From positions 372,001 to 436,000 of the forward strand of contig CBDANK010000003.1 in the NCBI GenBank assembly GCA_965197565.1: a DNA stretch of 64,000 nucleotides, written 5' to 3'. The DNA comes from G963667675 sp965197565 (GTDB lineage: Bacteria > Chloroflexota > Dehalococcoidia > Lucifugimonadales > UBA3495). Below, piece by piece: positions 34,591 through 43,114 of the stretch. The notes under the pieces are model-generated. The model saw nothing but the letters and a program-made list of their open reading frames with translations. It did no database searches and had not been told where the DNA came from. The first letter of the stretch is position 1. Every line of letters starts with the position of its first letter. The translations under genes and the position numbers were made by a program.

Positions 34591-34620
34591 ATTATAGAAG
34601 CGGCGTCTAGGCGGTGTCAA
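34591..34620 (-). promoter_or_regulatory. Consensus sigma70 promoter of the thi operon
   Basis: TTGACA (34620-34615) and TATAAT (34596-34591) are both perfect matches with an 18-base spacer. Transcription would start about 25 bases before the riboswitch aptamer. Confidence 0.8.
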
Positions 34621-34632
34621 CCTGGACCGTTC

Positions 34633-34662
34633 TTGACAACCTCTCAACCCGCGCCATACAAT
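34633..34662 (+). promoter_or_regulatory. Candidate promoter of the HMG-CoA lyase-like gene
   Basis: TTGACA (34633-34638) and TACAAT (34657-34662) with an 18-base spacer point away from the thi promoter. The two -35 boxes lie only 12 bases apart, so the promoters are back to back. Confidence 0.6.
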
Positions 34663-34763
34663 CCGCCTATGGCCCATAGGCGAACCAACGCGAGAGGGCC
34701 GGGAAACCCCTTCAAGATTCCCCCCAGAGAAGGCTTAAACTTGTCCTTGAAAAGGAGCAGCCC

Positions 34764-35948
34764 ATGGCGGATTGGCCGAAGGTAGTTTACAAGGAAGAGG
34801 GCATGCGCGAGGGCATGCAGATAGAAGACGCCGAGATATCGGTGGACGATAAGGTGGAGTTGCTGGACGCCCTGTCCGGCACCGGGCTTAAGAATATTGT
34901 CGTTGGGTCCTTCGTAAGTCCCAAGTGGACCCCCCAGATGGCGCGGATCGATGAAATTGTAACTAGATTCACTCCCAATCCCAGCGTTACCTACACCGCC
35001 CTGGCATTGAACGCCCGGGGCGTCGAGCGGGCCAAGATGTACTCGCCGCCGCTGACCATCGAAAGGGACCCCTACCCCCGGCTCAACTGCCACATGTGCG
35101 ACGTTTTCACCCGCCGAAACGCCAATCGCTCCCAAATGCAGGAAATGGAGCGGTGGCCCCAGAGAGTGGCCCAAGCCCAAGAGTTGAACATCCAGGAAGC
35201 GGGTATTGGCACCAACGCCAGTTGGGGCTCCAACTTCTTGGGTGAATTCCCGGTGGACTATCTGATGGCTATGCTGGAAAAGCAGCACCAAATGTGGGAC
35301 GAGGTGGGCATAAGGGTCCGCAGTGTTTCCATGGGCGACCCCATGAGCCATTGCACTCCGGTCAAGGTTGAGGAAAGCCTCTCCCGGGTGAAGGAACGCT
35401 GGCCGGAAATCGACCACTTCCGCCTCCACCTCCACAACGGCCGCAATATGGCTATCGCTTCAGCCTACAGTGCCATGCGCACCTTGAGCTCGGAGGACAC
35501 CCTGGAGTTGGATGGCACCATCGGCGGCTTCGGCGGCTGCCCCTACTGCGGCAACGGCCGGGCCACCGGCATGTCCCCCTCGGAGGACATTCTTCACATG
35601 ATGGAAGACATGGGCGTCGACACCGGGGTGGACATCGACAAGCTCATCGACACCGTCTGGATGGCCGAGCGGATAGTGGGCCGGGAGCTCTACGGCCACG
35701 TTTCCAAGGCCGGCCCCCGCCCCAAACGCGTGGACCAACTGTACGACATTAACGCTCCATTCGTTGAGACCTTAGAAGAAGCAAGGCACTTCAAGAAGGG
35801 GCCGGAGGTTTACGAGGGGGGCATTTACCCCTATAAGGAGCCTATCAGCAGCCCCTACCGGGAGCGGGTTGAGCAGGGCTTGCCCGCCTACGATTCAGCG
35901 GGCGGGGACTTTCCTTGGGAACAGGACTGGTTCCCGGTCAAGGAATAA
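34764..35948 (+). CDS. HMG-CoA lyase-like DRE-TIM aldolase family protein
   Basis: The 394 residues match the pyruvate carboxyltransferase/HMG-CoA lyase (DRE-TIM) family. The N-terminal KEEGMREGMQ replaces the usual DxxRDG. Metal-site HLHNGRNMA appears near 221, and ELDGTIGGFGGCPYCGNG near 249 carries the HMGL-type catalytic Cys. The C-terminus is extended past the barrel by about 60 residues. Start follows AAAGGAG. It would cleave or form a C-C bond on an acyl-CoA or keto acid. The altered DRE motif leaves the exact reaction open. A terminator follows. Confidence 0.8.
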   Translation: MADWPKVVYKEEGMREGMQIEDAEISVDDKVELLDALSGTGLKNIVVGSFVSPKWTPQMARIDEIVTRFTPNPSVTYTALALNARGVERAKMYSPPLTIERDPYPRLNCHMCDVFTRRNANRSQMQEMERWPQRVAQAQELNIQEAGIGTNASWGSNFLGEFPVDYLMAMLEKQHQMWDEVGIRVRSVSMGDPMSHCTPVKVEESLSRVKERWPEIDHFRLHLHNGRNMAIASAYSAMRTLSSEDTLELDGTIGGFGGCPYCGNGRATGMSPSEDILHMMEDMGVDTGVDIDKLIDTVWMAERIVGRELYGHVSKAGPRPKRVDQLYDINAPFVETLEEARHFKKGPEVYEGGIYPYKEPISSPYRERVEQGLPAYDSAGGDFPWEQDWFPVKE

Positions 35949-35996
35949 CCGGACTGCCCGCCGCCCAAACTGGCTCGCAAATCAAAGCTACTGGGG

Positions 35997-36030
35997 CCGC
36001 CCTGACCGCAAGGGCGGCTCTAGTTTTGTA
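35997..36030 (+). terminator. Rho-independent terminator
   Basis: GCCGCCCT (35997-36004) pairs with AGGGCGGC (36012-36019) around a seven-base loop, followed by TCTAGTTTTGT. It ends the HMG-CoA lyase-like transcript. Confidence 0.75.
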
Positions 36031-36136
36031 TGGACTGGCTGTGGCGAATAGGGAGGAGAAAATTAGGTGTGCATGAACCCGCCAGTGCCCTTAATTCCGG
36101 TATACAATTGATTCAGGAGCACCAACTAAACCAATA

Positions 36137-36424
36137 ATGTATGAACTGTCCCGATGTTCGGGTTTCGACTGGGACGAAGGAAATTCTGATAAAAATTGGA
36201 TTCGGCATCGGGTGTCCGGAGAGGAGTGCGAGCAGGTTTTCGGCAACCGGCCGCTGGTGGTCGACCAAGTTGTGTCGGGTTCGGAACCCAGATACCATGT
36301 CTTAGGGGAAACCGACGGAGGACGGAGGCTGTTCGTGGTTGTCACTATCCGAGGTGACCGATTGAGGGTTATTTCCGCCCGCGACATGAGCCGCAGGGAA
36401 CGACGAGCATATGAGCCAGCGTAA
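36137..36424 (+). CDS. brnT: BrnT-family ribonuclease toxin
   Basis: The 95 residues match BrnT: GFDWDEGNSDKNWIRHRVS at the N-terminus, VVDQV, then the strand-rich RYHVLGETDGGRRLFVVVTIRGDRLRVISARDMSRRERRAYE. BrnT is a RelE-fold RNase neutralised by BrnA. The next gene overlaps by 14 bases and begins with the antitoxin signature, so this is a toxin-antitoxin pair. Confidence 0.83.
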   Translation: MYELSRCSGFDWDEGNSDKNWIRHRVSGEECEQVFGNRPLVVDQVVSGSEPRYHVLGETDGGRRLFVVVTIRGDRLRVISARDMSRRERRAYEPA

Positions 36425-36926
36425 GATAAAACAAGTGCCGAAATTTGATTCCGAGGACCAGGAGCGGGACTTTTGGTCCGACCACGACTCGACAGAGTTC
36501 GTGGATTGGAGTAAAGCGCGGCGCTATGAGTTCGAGAACTTGAAGCTTTCGTCGAGAACAGGCTCGGCCCAACTGCCTATCGACCTCTTCAAACGGGTTG
36601 TCGAGACTGCGGTGAGGCCCAAATGTCGAATCATTGAGCTTGCCGTTTTTCAAGATCATCCCCAATCAGGTCTTGTCAATGAACCGTTTGAAGACATAGG
36701 CAGTGTCCACCTCCGGTCTTGGATTAGGGTGTATTATGGACTTGAGGAAATTTCCACCGGGCGAAGAGCCGCCGGGTCGGTGAGCATGTACCTAGACGAG
36801 GATGTCTGCGCCACTCAGGTACTAGGTCTTGATCTAATAGGGCCACTGTTCGAGCGTGATATCGTTGGTGCAATTGTTGACTCGTTGTTAGCTGCGGTCG
36901 AATACTACCAAATCACACGAGCTTAG
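36411..36926 (+). CDS. BrnA/CopG-like antitoxin with long novel C-terminus
   Basis: Residues 1-60 match the CopG/BrnA antitoxin N-terminus (KFDSEDQERDFWSDHDSTEFVDW, SKARRYEFENLKLSS, then LPIDLF). The normal ending, a DNA-binding helix pair of about 25 residues, is replaced by some 110 residues with mixed strands and helices (HLRSWIRVYYGLEEI, GSVSMYLDEDVCATQVLGL, IVDSLLAAVEYY). Total 171 residues against about 85-95 usual. It overlaps brnT by 14 bases. It may be a fused antitoxin with a new effector or sensor domain. Confidence 0.65.
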   Translation: MSQRKIKQVPKFDSEDQERDFWSDHDSTEFVDWSKARRYEFENLKLSSRTGSAQLPIDLFKRVVETAVRPKCRIIELAVFQDHPQSGLVNEPFEDIGSVHLRSWIRVYYGLEEISTGRRAAGSVSMYLDEDVCATQVLGLDLIGPLFERDIVGAIVDSLLAAVEYYQITRA

Positions 36927-36982
36927 GGATCCAGGTCCGCCAAGAATCTGCTGCGTGCGCCATTGAAGGGAGGTCCATACCC

Positions 36983-37564
36983 ATGACGGCATCGAATCCA
37001 ACTGGCACCAGTGAAGTGCGAGTAACCGGAGAGAACTCTTTCATACGCTTGGTCCAGGAAGAGGACGGGCCCCAGACTACCCGGGTCAGCCACTGGCGCG
37101 TCCTCTACTCGCCCAGCGGCGGTGGACACGTCCTCTTTATCAAAAGCGACTTGATTGATAATGAGATCCGTGTTTATTCGGATAACATCGCCTTGGCGCG
37201 CTGGCTCCAAGGCGAGATTGAAATCATGTTGTTCCCGGAGTTCGCCGGTCAAAGCATCCAGGTTGTCGAGGCGGAGTTTAGCAAAGCCGGTGACGGCCGC
37301 TCCTTCTGGACAGAGAAGGTAGAGAGCGACGACGATGTCATCTCGCTGAGCTGGTACGATTTCATCGAACCCTTTATGCTGGTTAACCCGGCCGGCACCG
37401 GGGGGCGGAGCCACGGCGTTTACTCCTGCTTCATCCCGGCTTTGAATGCCCAAATTACTATTAACGGCGATGTTGCCGAGGGCAAAGTGCTCCGGGAAAT
37501 GCGGGGCAATAATCCGACCAGCACGGCTTGCTTGGCTTGGTCCGAAACCTGGGTGAGGGGCTGA
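36983..37564 (+). CDS. Conserved-looking hypothetical protein, 193 aa
   Basis: A strong GGGAGG box precedes the ATG. The protein alternates strands and short helices (HWRVLYSPSGGGHVLFIKSDL, IEIMLFPEFAGQ, ITINGDVAEGKVLREM). It has no signal or membrane segment. The N-terminal LVQEEDGPQTTRVSHWRV may be a beta-sandwich edge. It ends before the MITE-like repeat. No family recognised. Confidence 0.6.
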   Translation: MTASNPTGTSEVRVTGENSFIRLVQEEDGPQTTRVSHWRVLYSPSGGGHVLFIKSDLIDNEIRVYSDNIALARWLQGEIEIMLFPEFAGQSIQVVEAEFSKAGDGRSFWTEKVESDDDVISLSWYDFIEPFMLVNPAGTGGRSHGVYSCFIPALNAQITINGDVAEGKVLREMRGNNPTSTACLAWSETWVRG

Positions 37565-37681
37565 CATCTCTTGTGCTGACCGGTCAACTGCGCCGTGACC
37601 TAACGCTTCATGCCTAAACCAGTCTCCATACTCCCAGGCATCTCCAAACTCAGAGAGGGGACGCTTCAACGCAGGGGCTTT

Positions 37682-37875
37682 TACTGATGCGTGAACAATT
37701 ACCTAAACCAGCCCTTGTCTTTCCGGCCCCCGCATCCAGTACGGGGCAGGCTTTGAGCCGGAATCCAGGAACCCTGGGGACAAAGAACGCGGCTAGTGGA
37801 GAAAGGTCCTGGATTCCGGCCTGCGCCGGAATGGCAGGGGAGGGTACAGTTTAGAAACTTACTCACGGCTCAGTA
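37682..37875. mobile_element. MITE-like element, copy A (194 bp, TA ends)
   Basis: Left end TACTGATGCGTGAACAATTA and right end, read inverted, TACTGAGCCGTGAGTAAGTT form imperfect terminal repeats of about 30 bases beginning with TA. The core contains the CCGGAATCCAGG and CTGGATTCCGGC arms of a common bacterial intergenic repeat. It has no coding capacity. The same ends occur in copy B at 49559-49723. TA ends point to IS630/Tc1-type mobilisation. Confidence 0.65.
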
Positions 37876-38324
37876 ATTGTCACCCTGAGCCTTTCGGCTA
37901 GGCTCAAGATAAACTCCGCGAAGGGTCTAAAGCCCTTGACCGCAGTCTCTTTCTTCGGTACTCGGACCAGGTTCTTGCTGAATGTTTTTGGATTCTGAGC
38001 CGTAGGCGAAGAATGACATTTTCGAGTATGAAAATCGCCTATTTTCATAGCAATGACATTTTCGAGAATGAAAAGGCCCTGGCCTCCATGCAGGACGATT
38101 GCAAAGCGCCCGCTAAAGACCAAATCCGCTCGTGGTGAGCCTGTCGAACCGTGAAGGGACGGCCCTTCGATAAGCTCAGGGTGAACGGGGGGTGAGCAAC
38201 TCAACGACTTTGCAATGTCCTGGGCCTCCATGAGAGAGGGATTGGCTAGGGGCGTTTGCTTGAAGTATCCTGGGTTGAAGCAGCCGTTGTAGACAAATCT
38301 CGGGACCACGCGGAGGTGGAAGAC
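37876..38324. repeat. Gene-free stretch with several dispersed repeats
   Basis: It contains CACCCTGAGCC...GCGAAGGGTC and CGTGAAGGGACGGCCC with TCGATAAGCTCAGGG, both of the family at 16970. It also contains a direct repeat, ATGACATTTTCGAG, at about 38015 and 38055. No supported gene. The DUF1800 gene begins right after with a GGAGGTGG box. Confidence 0.6.
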
Positions 38325-39764
38325 ATGGCACAACCGGATATCGCTCTTTTTGCTCATTTACTGCGGCGGGCTGGTTTTGGGGCCACTCGGGAAGAACTGG
38401 AGGGCTACGCCGCCAAAGGATATGAGGCGACGGTGGAGGAGTTGCTACACCCCGACACCGTCCCCTCGCCGGTAGAAGATGACATGGACTTGCTAAGGCG
38501 GTATCACGTAGAGCATAACAGCTTGTCTATCATCTTTGAAGCCCGGACCCACTTGCTGTACCGCATGATAAATTCCAAACGGCCTCTTGAGGAGAAGATA
38601 GCCCTCTTCTGGCACGGTGTGTTCGCCACCGCATGGACCAAGGTGGACGTGGCCAAGTCTATGATCCGGCAGACCGACATGTTTCGCTGTTACGGACTGG
38701 GAAGCTATCGTGACTTGCTGGTGCGTCTATCCAAGGACCCGGCGATGATAATGTGGCTGGACAATAAAGACAACCACAAGGACGGGGTAAACGAAAACTA
38801 CGGCCGGGAGCTATTGGAGCTATTCTCCATGGGGGTCGGCAACTACACTGAGCTGGACGTGCGGGAAGCATCGCGGGCTTTCACCGGCTGGACCGTGCGC
38901 AACGCATCCTTGCAAGCTCACCGGGCGTCGCGGAATCTCACCGAGCCTTTCGGGCGGTGCGATTTCCAGTTCGAGTACAAGGAGGATGACCACGACAACG
39001 GGGAAAAGACATTCCTGGGAGAGACCAAGGCTTTCACCGGCGAGGAGATTATCGATAAGATATGCCGGCAACCGGCCACGGCCAGGTTTATCGCTCGGCA
39101 CCTTTACAGCTTCTTTGTGGCCGATGAAGCTCAGGTGCCAGCCTGGCAGATCGTTCCTCCCCAAGATCCAGATGCTATCGAGGCACTCATGGACGCCTTC
39201 ATCGTAAGTGGATACGAAATCCGCTCGGTGCTGCGGGTGTTGTTCAACTCGGACTTTTTCAAGAAGGCTGCTTTCAAGAGAGTGAAAAGCCCGGCGGAGC
39301 TTGTGGTGGGCACTGCCCGGTTGACCAAGAGCTATCAGTTCCCTGAATCCAATGACTACCAGTTGGGGCCATTGCCCGGCTACATGGGCCAGGACCTGCT
39401 GGAGCCGCCCAGCGTTGAGGGATGGCACACTGGGGCCGAGTGGATAAACACCGCCAATCTAATGCAACGAGTGAACTTTGCTTCTGAGCAGTTAGGCGAT
39501 GTGAACAAGCCCGGTGTACGGGAGATAGTCGATAGAGTTCGGACCTTGGACCCGCGGGTTTCACCCGAGGCGCTGGTGGACGCTTGCGCCGAATTGCTGG
39601 GTCCCCTGGAAATCTCCGGCAGCGGAAGGCAGGAACTTATAGACCACGCCGCCGGGGAAGGGGAGGTCCGGTTTGGCTCCGGAGCGGATGACCAGCGTGC
39701 AACAGAGAGAATAATTGAGATGCTTCAATTGCTGGTGTCGACGCGGGAGTACCAGTTGGCCTGA
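38325..39764 (+). CDS. DUF1800 family protein
   Basis: These 479 residues are typical DUF1800: AHLLRRAGFGATREEL at 8-23, WHGVFATAWTKV near 93, the signature NYGRELLELFSMGVG near 154-168 followed by YTELDVREASRAFTGW, and DNGEKTFLG near 221. The ATG at 38325 has GGAGGTGG upstream, so the 23-codon longer frame was not used. DUF1800 is usually paired with a DUF1501 protein; none is here. The function of the family is unknown, and no signal peptide is seen. Confidence 0.85.
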   Translation: MAQPDIALFAHLLRRAGFGATREELEGYAAKGYEATVEELLHPDTVPSPVEDDMDLLRRYHVEHNSLSIIFEARTHLLYRMINSKRPLEEKIALFWHGVFATAWTKVDVAKSMIRQTDMFRCYGLGSYRDLLVRLSKDPAMIMWLDNKDNHKDGVNENYGRELLELFSMGVGNYTELDVREASRAFTGWTVRNASLQAHRASRNLTEPFGRCDFQFEYKEDDHDNGEKTFLGETKAFTGEEIIDKICRQPATARFIARHLYSFFVADEAQVPAWQIVPPQDPDAIEALMDAFIVSGYEIRSVLRVLFNSDFFKKAAFKRVKSPAELVVGTARLTKSYQFPESNDYQLGPLPGYMGQDLLEPPSVEGWHTGAEWINTANLMQRVNFASEQLGDVNKPGVREIVDRVRTLDPRVSPEALVDACAELLGPLEISGSGRQELIDHAAGEGEVRFGSGADDQRATERIIEMLQLLVSTREYQLA

Positions 39765-39819
39765 TTCCCGGTATTTAACGCCGGCGCTAGGATTATTCGC
39801 AAATTGGGTGGCAGATTGA

Positions 39820-40860
39820 ATGACTGGTCGAAGCACATATCAGTACGTTAAGGCTGTTGGCACCTTGGGGGAAGGTAGAGGCTTCAATTACCCCTTCGAT
39901 GTGGCCTTGGGGGACGAGGGTGTCTTGTACGTCTTGAACCGGGGTAGAAGCGGGTATGGGGTTTCCAAGCGGATTACCGTGTGCACTTTCACCACCGAGG
40001 ACTACTTGGGCAACATAGGCGGCGTTGAAAGGGGAGACGGTAGGCTGGACTGGCCGAATTCCCTGGCCCTGGACAGGATGGGAAACTTCTATATATCCGA
40101 TGAGGCCCAGCAACGCATCTTCATTTTCGACAAACAAGGCAAGTTCTTGAGCAAGTGGGGAGTCAAGGGAACAGGGGACGGCCAGTTCGACCGGCCCGCC
40201 GGCATTGCTTTTGACCGGAACGAGAACTTGCTGGTGGTCGATGGGCTGAATAACCGGGTGCAAAGATACACCAAAGATGGGTCTTTCCTGGACTCTTGGG
40301 GCCGTGGAGGCAGCGGCGACGGTGAGTTTAACAATCCTTGGGGCATTACGGTAGACCGGACGGGCGACGTCTACGTGGCCGACTGGCGAAACGATCGGAT
40401 ACAGAAGTTCGATGGCCAAGGAAAACACTTGGCCAGTTGGGGCTCCTCAGGCCAGGGGGACGGGGAGTTCCACCGCCCCTCCGGGGTTGCTGTTGACCGC
40501 GACGGCGATGTCTACGTTACCGACTGGGGCAACGAACGGGTCCAAGTGCTGGGGCCCGACGGCGAGTTCCTTGGACAGTTCCGGGGTGAAGCGGGCCGAA
40601 CCAGATGGTCGGATGATTTTTTCAAAAGCGACCCGGTGTACCTTGAGGAAAGGCACAAGGCCGACATGGAGCCTGAGCCTGAACCGTGGCCCATAGATAT
40701 TGCCCACAATGCGTCGGCGGCCATAGAGAAACTGTTCTGGGGACCGACCTCGGTTCAGGTAGATGATGAGGGCAGGATATTCGTCACCGACAGTTGCCGC
40801 CATCGGGTCCAAGTCTACAGTAAAGCGCCGGCTTCCACTGCGGCCCATACTGCCCCGTAG
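39820..40860 (+). CDS. NHL-repeat beta-propeller protein
   Basis: Of the 346 residues, five to six NHL blades can be read, for example FNYPFDVALGDEGVLYVLNR, FDRPAGIAFDRNENLLVVD, FNNPWGITVDRTGDVYVAD and FHRPSGVAVDRDGDVYVTD. Between them is a recurrent LASWGSSGQGDGEF linker. No signal peptide is seen. It follows the DUF1800 gene by 55 bases and is probably co-transcribed. A ligand-binding scaffold or a lyase-like function is possible. Confidence 0.82.
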   Translation: MTGRSTYQYVKAVGTLGEGRGFNYPFDVALGDEGVLYVLNRGRSGYGVSKRITVCTFTTEDYLGNIGGVERGDGRLDWPNSLALDRMGNFYISDEAQQRIFIFDKQGKFLSKWGVKGTGDGQFDRPAGIAFDRNENLLVVDGLNNRVQRYTKDGSFLDSWGRGGSGDGEFNNPWGITVDRTGDVYVADWRNDRIQKFDGQGKHLASWGSSGQGDGEFHRPSGVAVDRDGDVYVTDWGNERVQVLGPDGEFLGQFRGEAGRTRWSDDFFKSDPVYLEERHKADMEPEPEPWPIDIAHNASAAIEKLFWGPTSVQVDDEGRIFVTDSCRHRVQVYSKAPASTAAHTAP

Positions 40861-40884
40861 CTAAGAGGCAACACCTCATTTGGG

Positions 40885-40914
40885 CCGCTGAAGCCGCCGC
40901 GGCGGCCTCAGCGG
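40885..40914. terminator. GC-rich palindrome between convergent genes
   Basis: CCGCTGAAGCCGCC and GGCGGCCTCAGCGG form a nearly perfect 15-bp stem with one A-C mismatch. It lies between the stops of the NHL gene and the first BNR-repeat gene. It lacks a T-tract but is well placed as a two-way transcription stop. Confidence 0.5.
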
Positions 40915-40976
40915 TATGAGAATAGCCTTGAGGAAGGACTTCTAGCCCCCAAGAGAAGACCTGTTGCGCCCCGCGC

Positions 40977-41963
40977 TTAGGCGGTGGTGCAGGCGATGCT
41001 CTTCAAGTCGCCGGACAACTCGGGCAGGACGTGTTCCTTCCAAGAGTCGCCGCCGTCAAGGGTCCCGAAGACCTGTCCTTTCTTGGTGCAGAAATACACT
41101 TGTTGCGGGTCCCGTTCGTTGATTCCAACCCCGAAGGTAGTGCTGAGAGCTTCTACCCCATTGTCGAAACGATGCCAACTATCGCCGCCGTCGGTTGACC
41201 TGAGAACGCCGCCTTGTTCGCTAAAGTGGTTCAAGCCCACGCAGGCGTACAACGTGTTGCCATCGTTGGGCGCCGCTTCTACACCGCGGGAGTAGGCGAG
41301 GGTCGAGAAGCGCTCGAGATTCAAGTTCTCCCAGTTCTCGCCCTGATCGCCGGTGCGCCACACTCCAGTGCAGTTGGCGATCAACACCGACTGGTCGGAT
41401 GGCCCCATTGCCACCCCGTGCAGGTCCATTCGTTCCCGGTCGCCTATGAAGTTCTTGTTGACGATTTTCCAGGTCTTGCCGCCGTCGGCGCTGGCGGCGG
41501 CCCCGCCTACCTCTAGGGCGACATACATGTGGTCCGAGTCGGCCGCCTCGATGGCGATTCCCATAACGCGGGTGGAGAAAGCCATCTGGACCGCGTCGGG
41601 ATTGTGGATGCTTGACAAGTATTCCCAGCTATCGCCGCCATCCTCGCTTTTGTAAACCTCGCTGCCCTCGGTGCCCAAAAACATCACGTCCGGCCGGTGC
41701 GGATGGAACTTGAAAGACCAGACCACACGGCCCTCCGGCAAGTTTACCCGCGTCCAAGTGTCTCCATGGTTCGAGCTCTTATAAACACCCCGTTGAGTGC
41801 CGGCGAACACGATTTTCGAGTCCTCCGGGTGAAAAGCAATGGCCCGCACCCGTGGAGAAGGAGGCAGCCCGTTGGACAGCTTCTCCCAAGCGGCTTCGTC
41901 GGCAGCCTTGCGATACAAGCCATCGACATCCGATCCCACGTAGATCAAGGTTTTATCCGCCAT
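40977..41963 (-). CDS. BNR/sialidase-like beta-propeller protein, copy 1
   Basis: The 328 residues consist of repeated Asp-box motifs (STDGGDSWHRF, SEDGGDSWEYL, SADGGKTWKIV, LDGGDSWKEH), giving a six- or seven-bladed propeller of the WD40/YVTN/BNR type. Start follows GGGGAGGACGAG. There is no signal peptide and no sialidase catalytic Arg triad that I can see, so a hydrolase name would be unsafe. It is a clear tandem duplicate of the next gene, differing at scattered positions. Confidence 0.8.
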   Translation of the reverse strand: MADKTLIYVGSDVDGLYRKAADEAAWEKLSNGLPPSPRVRAIAFHPEDSKIVFAGTQRGVYKSSNHGDTWTRVNLPEGRVVWSFKFHPHRPDVMFLGTEGSEVYKSEDGGDSWEYLSSIHNPDAVQMAFSTRVMGIAIEAADSDHMYVALEVGGAAASADGGKTWKIVNKNFIGDRERMDLHGVAMGPSDQSVLIANCTGVWRTGDQGENWENLNLERFSTLAYSRGVEAAPNDGNTLYACVGLNHFSEQGGVLRSTDGGDSWHRFDNGVEALSTTFGVGINERDPQQVYFCTKKGQVFGTLDGGDSWKEHVLPELSGDLKSIACTTA

Positions 41964-42014
41964 ATCTCGTCCTCCCCTACTGGTTGAATTAGACCGGCCT
42001 AAACAGACGGTAGG

Positions 42015-43001
42015 CTAAGCGGTGGTGCAAGCGATGCTCTTTACGCTGCCGGCGGTCTCCGGCAGGGCGTGCTCTTTCCAAGAGTTGCCGCCGTCAAGGG
42101 TACCGAAGACTTGCCCCTTGCGGGTGCAGAAGTACACTTGCTGTGGGTCCTGGTCGTTCACCGCGACGCCGAAGGTGGTGCTCAGGGGTTCGACACCCTT
42201 GTCGAAACGGTGCCAAGTGTCGCCGCCGTCGGTCGAGCGTAAGACGCCCCCTTCTTCGCTGCCAAAGTTCAGCCCCACGCAGGCGTACAGGGTGTTGGGA
42301 TCGTTGGGAGCAGCTTCCACTCCCCGGGAATACTGAATCGAGGAGAACTGGTCGAAGTTCAAATTCTCCCAGTTGTCGCCCCGGTCACGGCTGCGCCACA
42401 CGCCGGTGCGGTTGGAGATGAAAACCGACCGGTCGGACTCGCCAATGGCTACGCCGTGCAGGTCCATCAAGTCCACGTCGCCGTCAAAATTCTTGTTGGT
42501 TATTTTCCAGGTCCTGCCGCCGTCGGTGCTGGCGGCCGCGCCGCCGACCTCCAGGGCGGCGAACATGTGGTCCGAGTCGGCAGACTCTATGGCAATGCCC
42601 AGGATGCGCGTGGAAAAGGACATCTGCACCGCGTCCGGACTTTGGATGGTCGACAAGTATTCCCAGTTGTCCCCGCCGTCCTCGCTTTTGTAAACGTCGC
42701 TGCCCTCGGTGCCCAAAAACATTACGTCAGGCCGGTGCGGATGGAATTTGAAAGACCAGACCACGCGCCCCTCGGGCAGGTTTGCCCGCTGCCAGGTGTC
42801 TCCCCGGTCCAGGCTCTTGTAAACACCCCGTTGGGTGCCCGCGAACACAATCTGCGGGTCCTCGGGATGAAAAGCAATGGCCCGCACCTGCGGAGAAGGA
42901 GGCAGCCCGTTGGACAGCCTCTCCCAACCGGCGTCGTCGGCTTCCTTACGATACAGTCCGTCGGACTCAGCGCCTACGTAAATCAAGGTTTTATCCGTCA
43001 T
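42015..43001 (-). CDS. BNR/sialidase-like beta-propeller protein, copy 2
   Basis: Same length (328 residues) and domain plan as copy 1, with the start MTDKTLIYVGAESDGLYRK and the end LPETAGSVKSIACTTA nearly the same. It lies 51 bases upstream on the same strand, so the pair arose by tandem duplication and is probably one transcript. Start follows CGGAGGG. Confidence 0.8.
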   Translation of the reverse strand: MTDKTLIYVGAESDGLYRKEADDAGWERLSNGLPPSPQVRAIAFHPEDPQIVFAGTQRGVYKSLDRGDTWQRANLPEGRVVWSFKFHPHRPDVMFLGTEGSDVYKSEDGGDNWEYLSTIQSPDAVQMSFSTRILGIAIESADSDHMFAALEVGGAAASTDGGRTWKITNKNFDGDVDLMDLHGVAIGESDRSVFISNRTGVWRSRDRGDNWENLNFDQFSSIQYSRGVEAAPNDPNTLYACVGLNFGSEEGGVLRSTDGGDTWHRFDKGVEPLSTTFGVAVNDQDPQQVYFCTRKGQVFGTLDGGNSWKEHALPETAGSVKSIACTTA

Positions 43002-43114
43002 TTCCAGCCCTCCGTCGTTCTTTGAATTAACCGGCCCCTTTTAACACCGAGTCTGGTTTAAGCTGTTCCAATTTCCGATGAATACTGTAATTTGACTAGA
43101 GAATCCGGCTTTTG

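Noticed and set aside
37876..38324. Possible CRISPR array from repeated motifs
   Set aside because: Repeats are few, unevenly spaced and belong to dispersed intergenic families; no cas gene is present.
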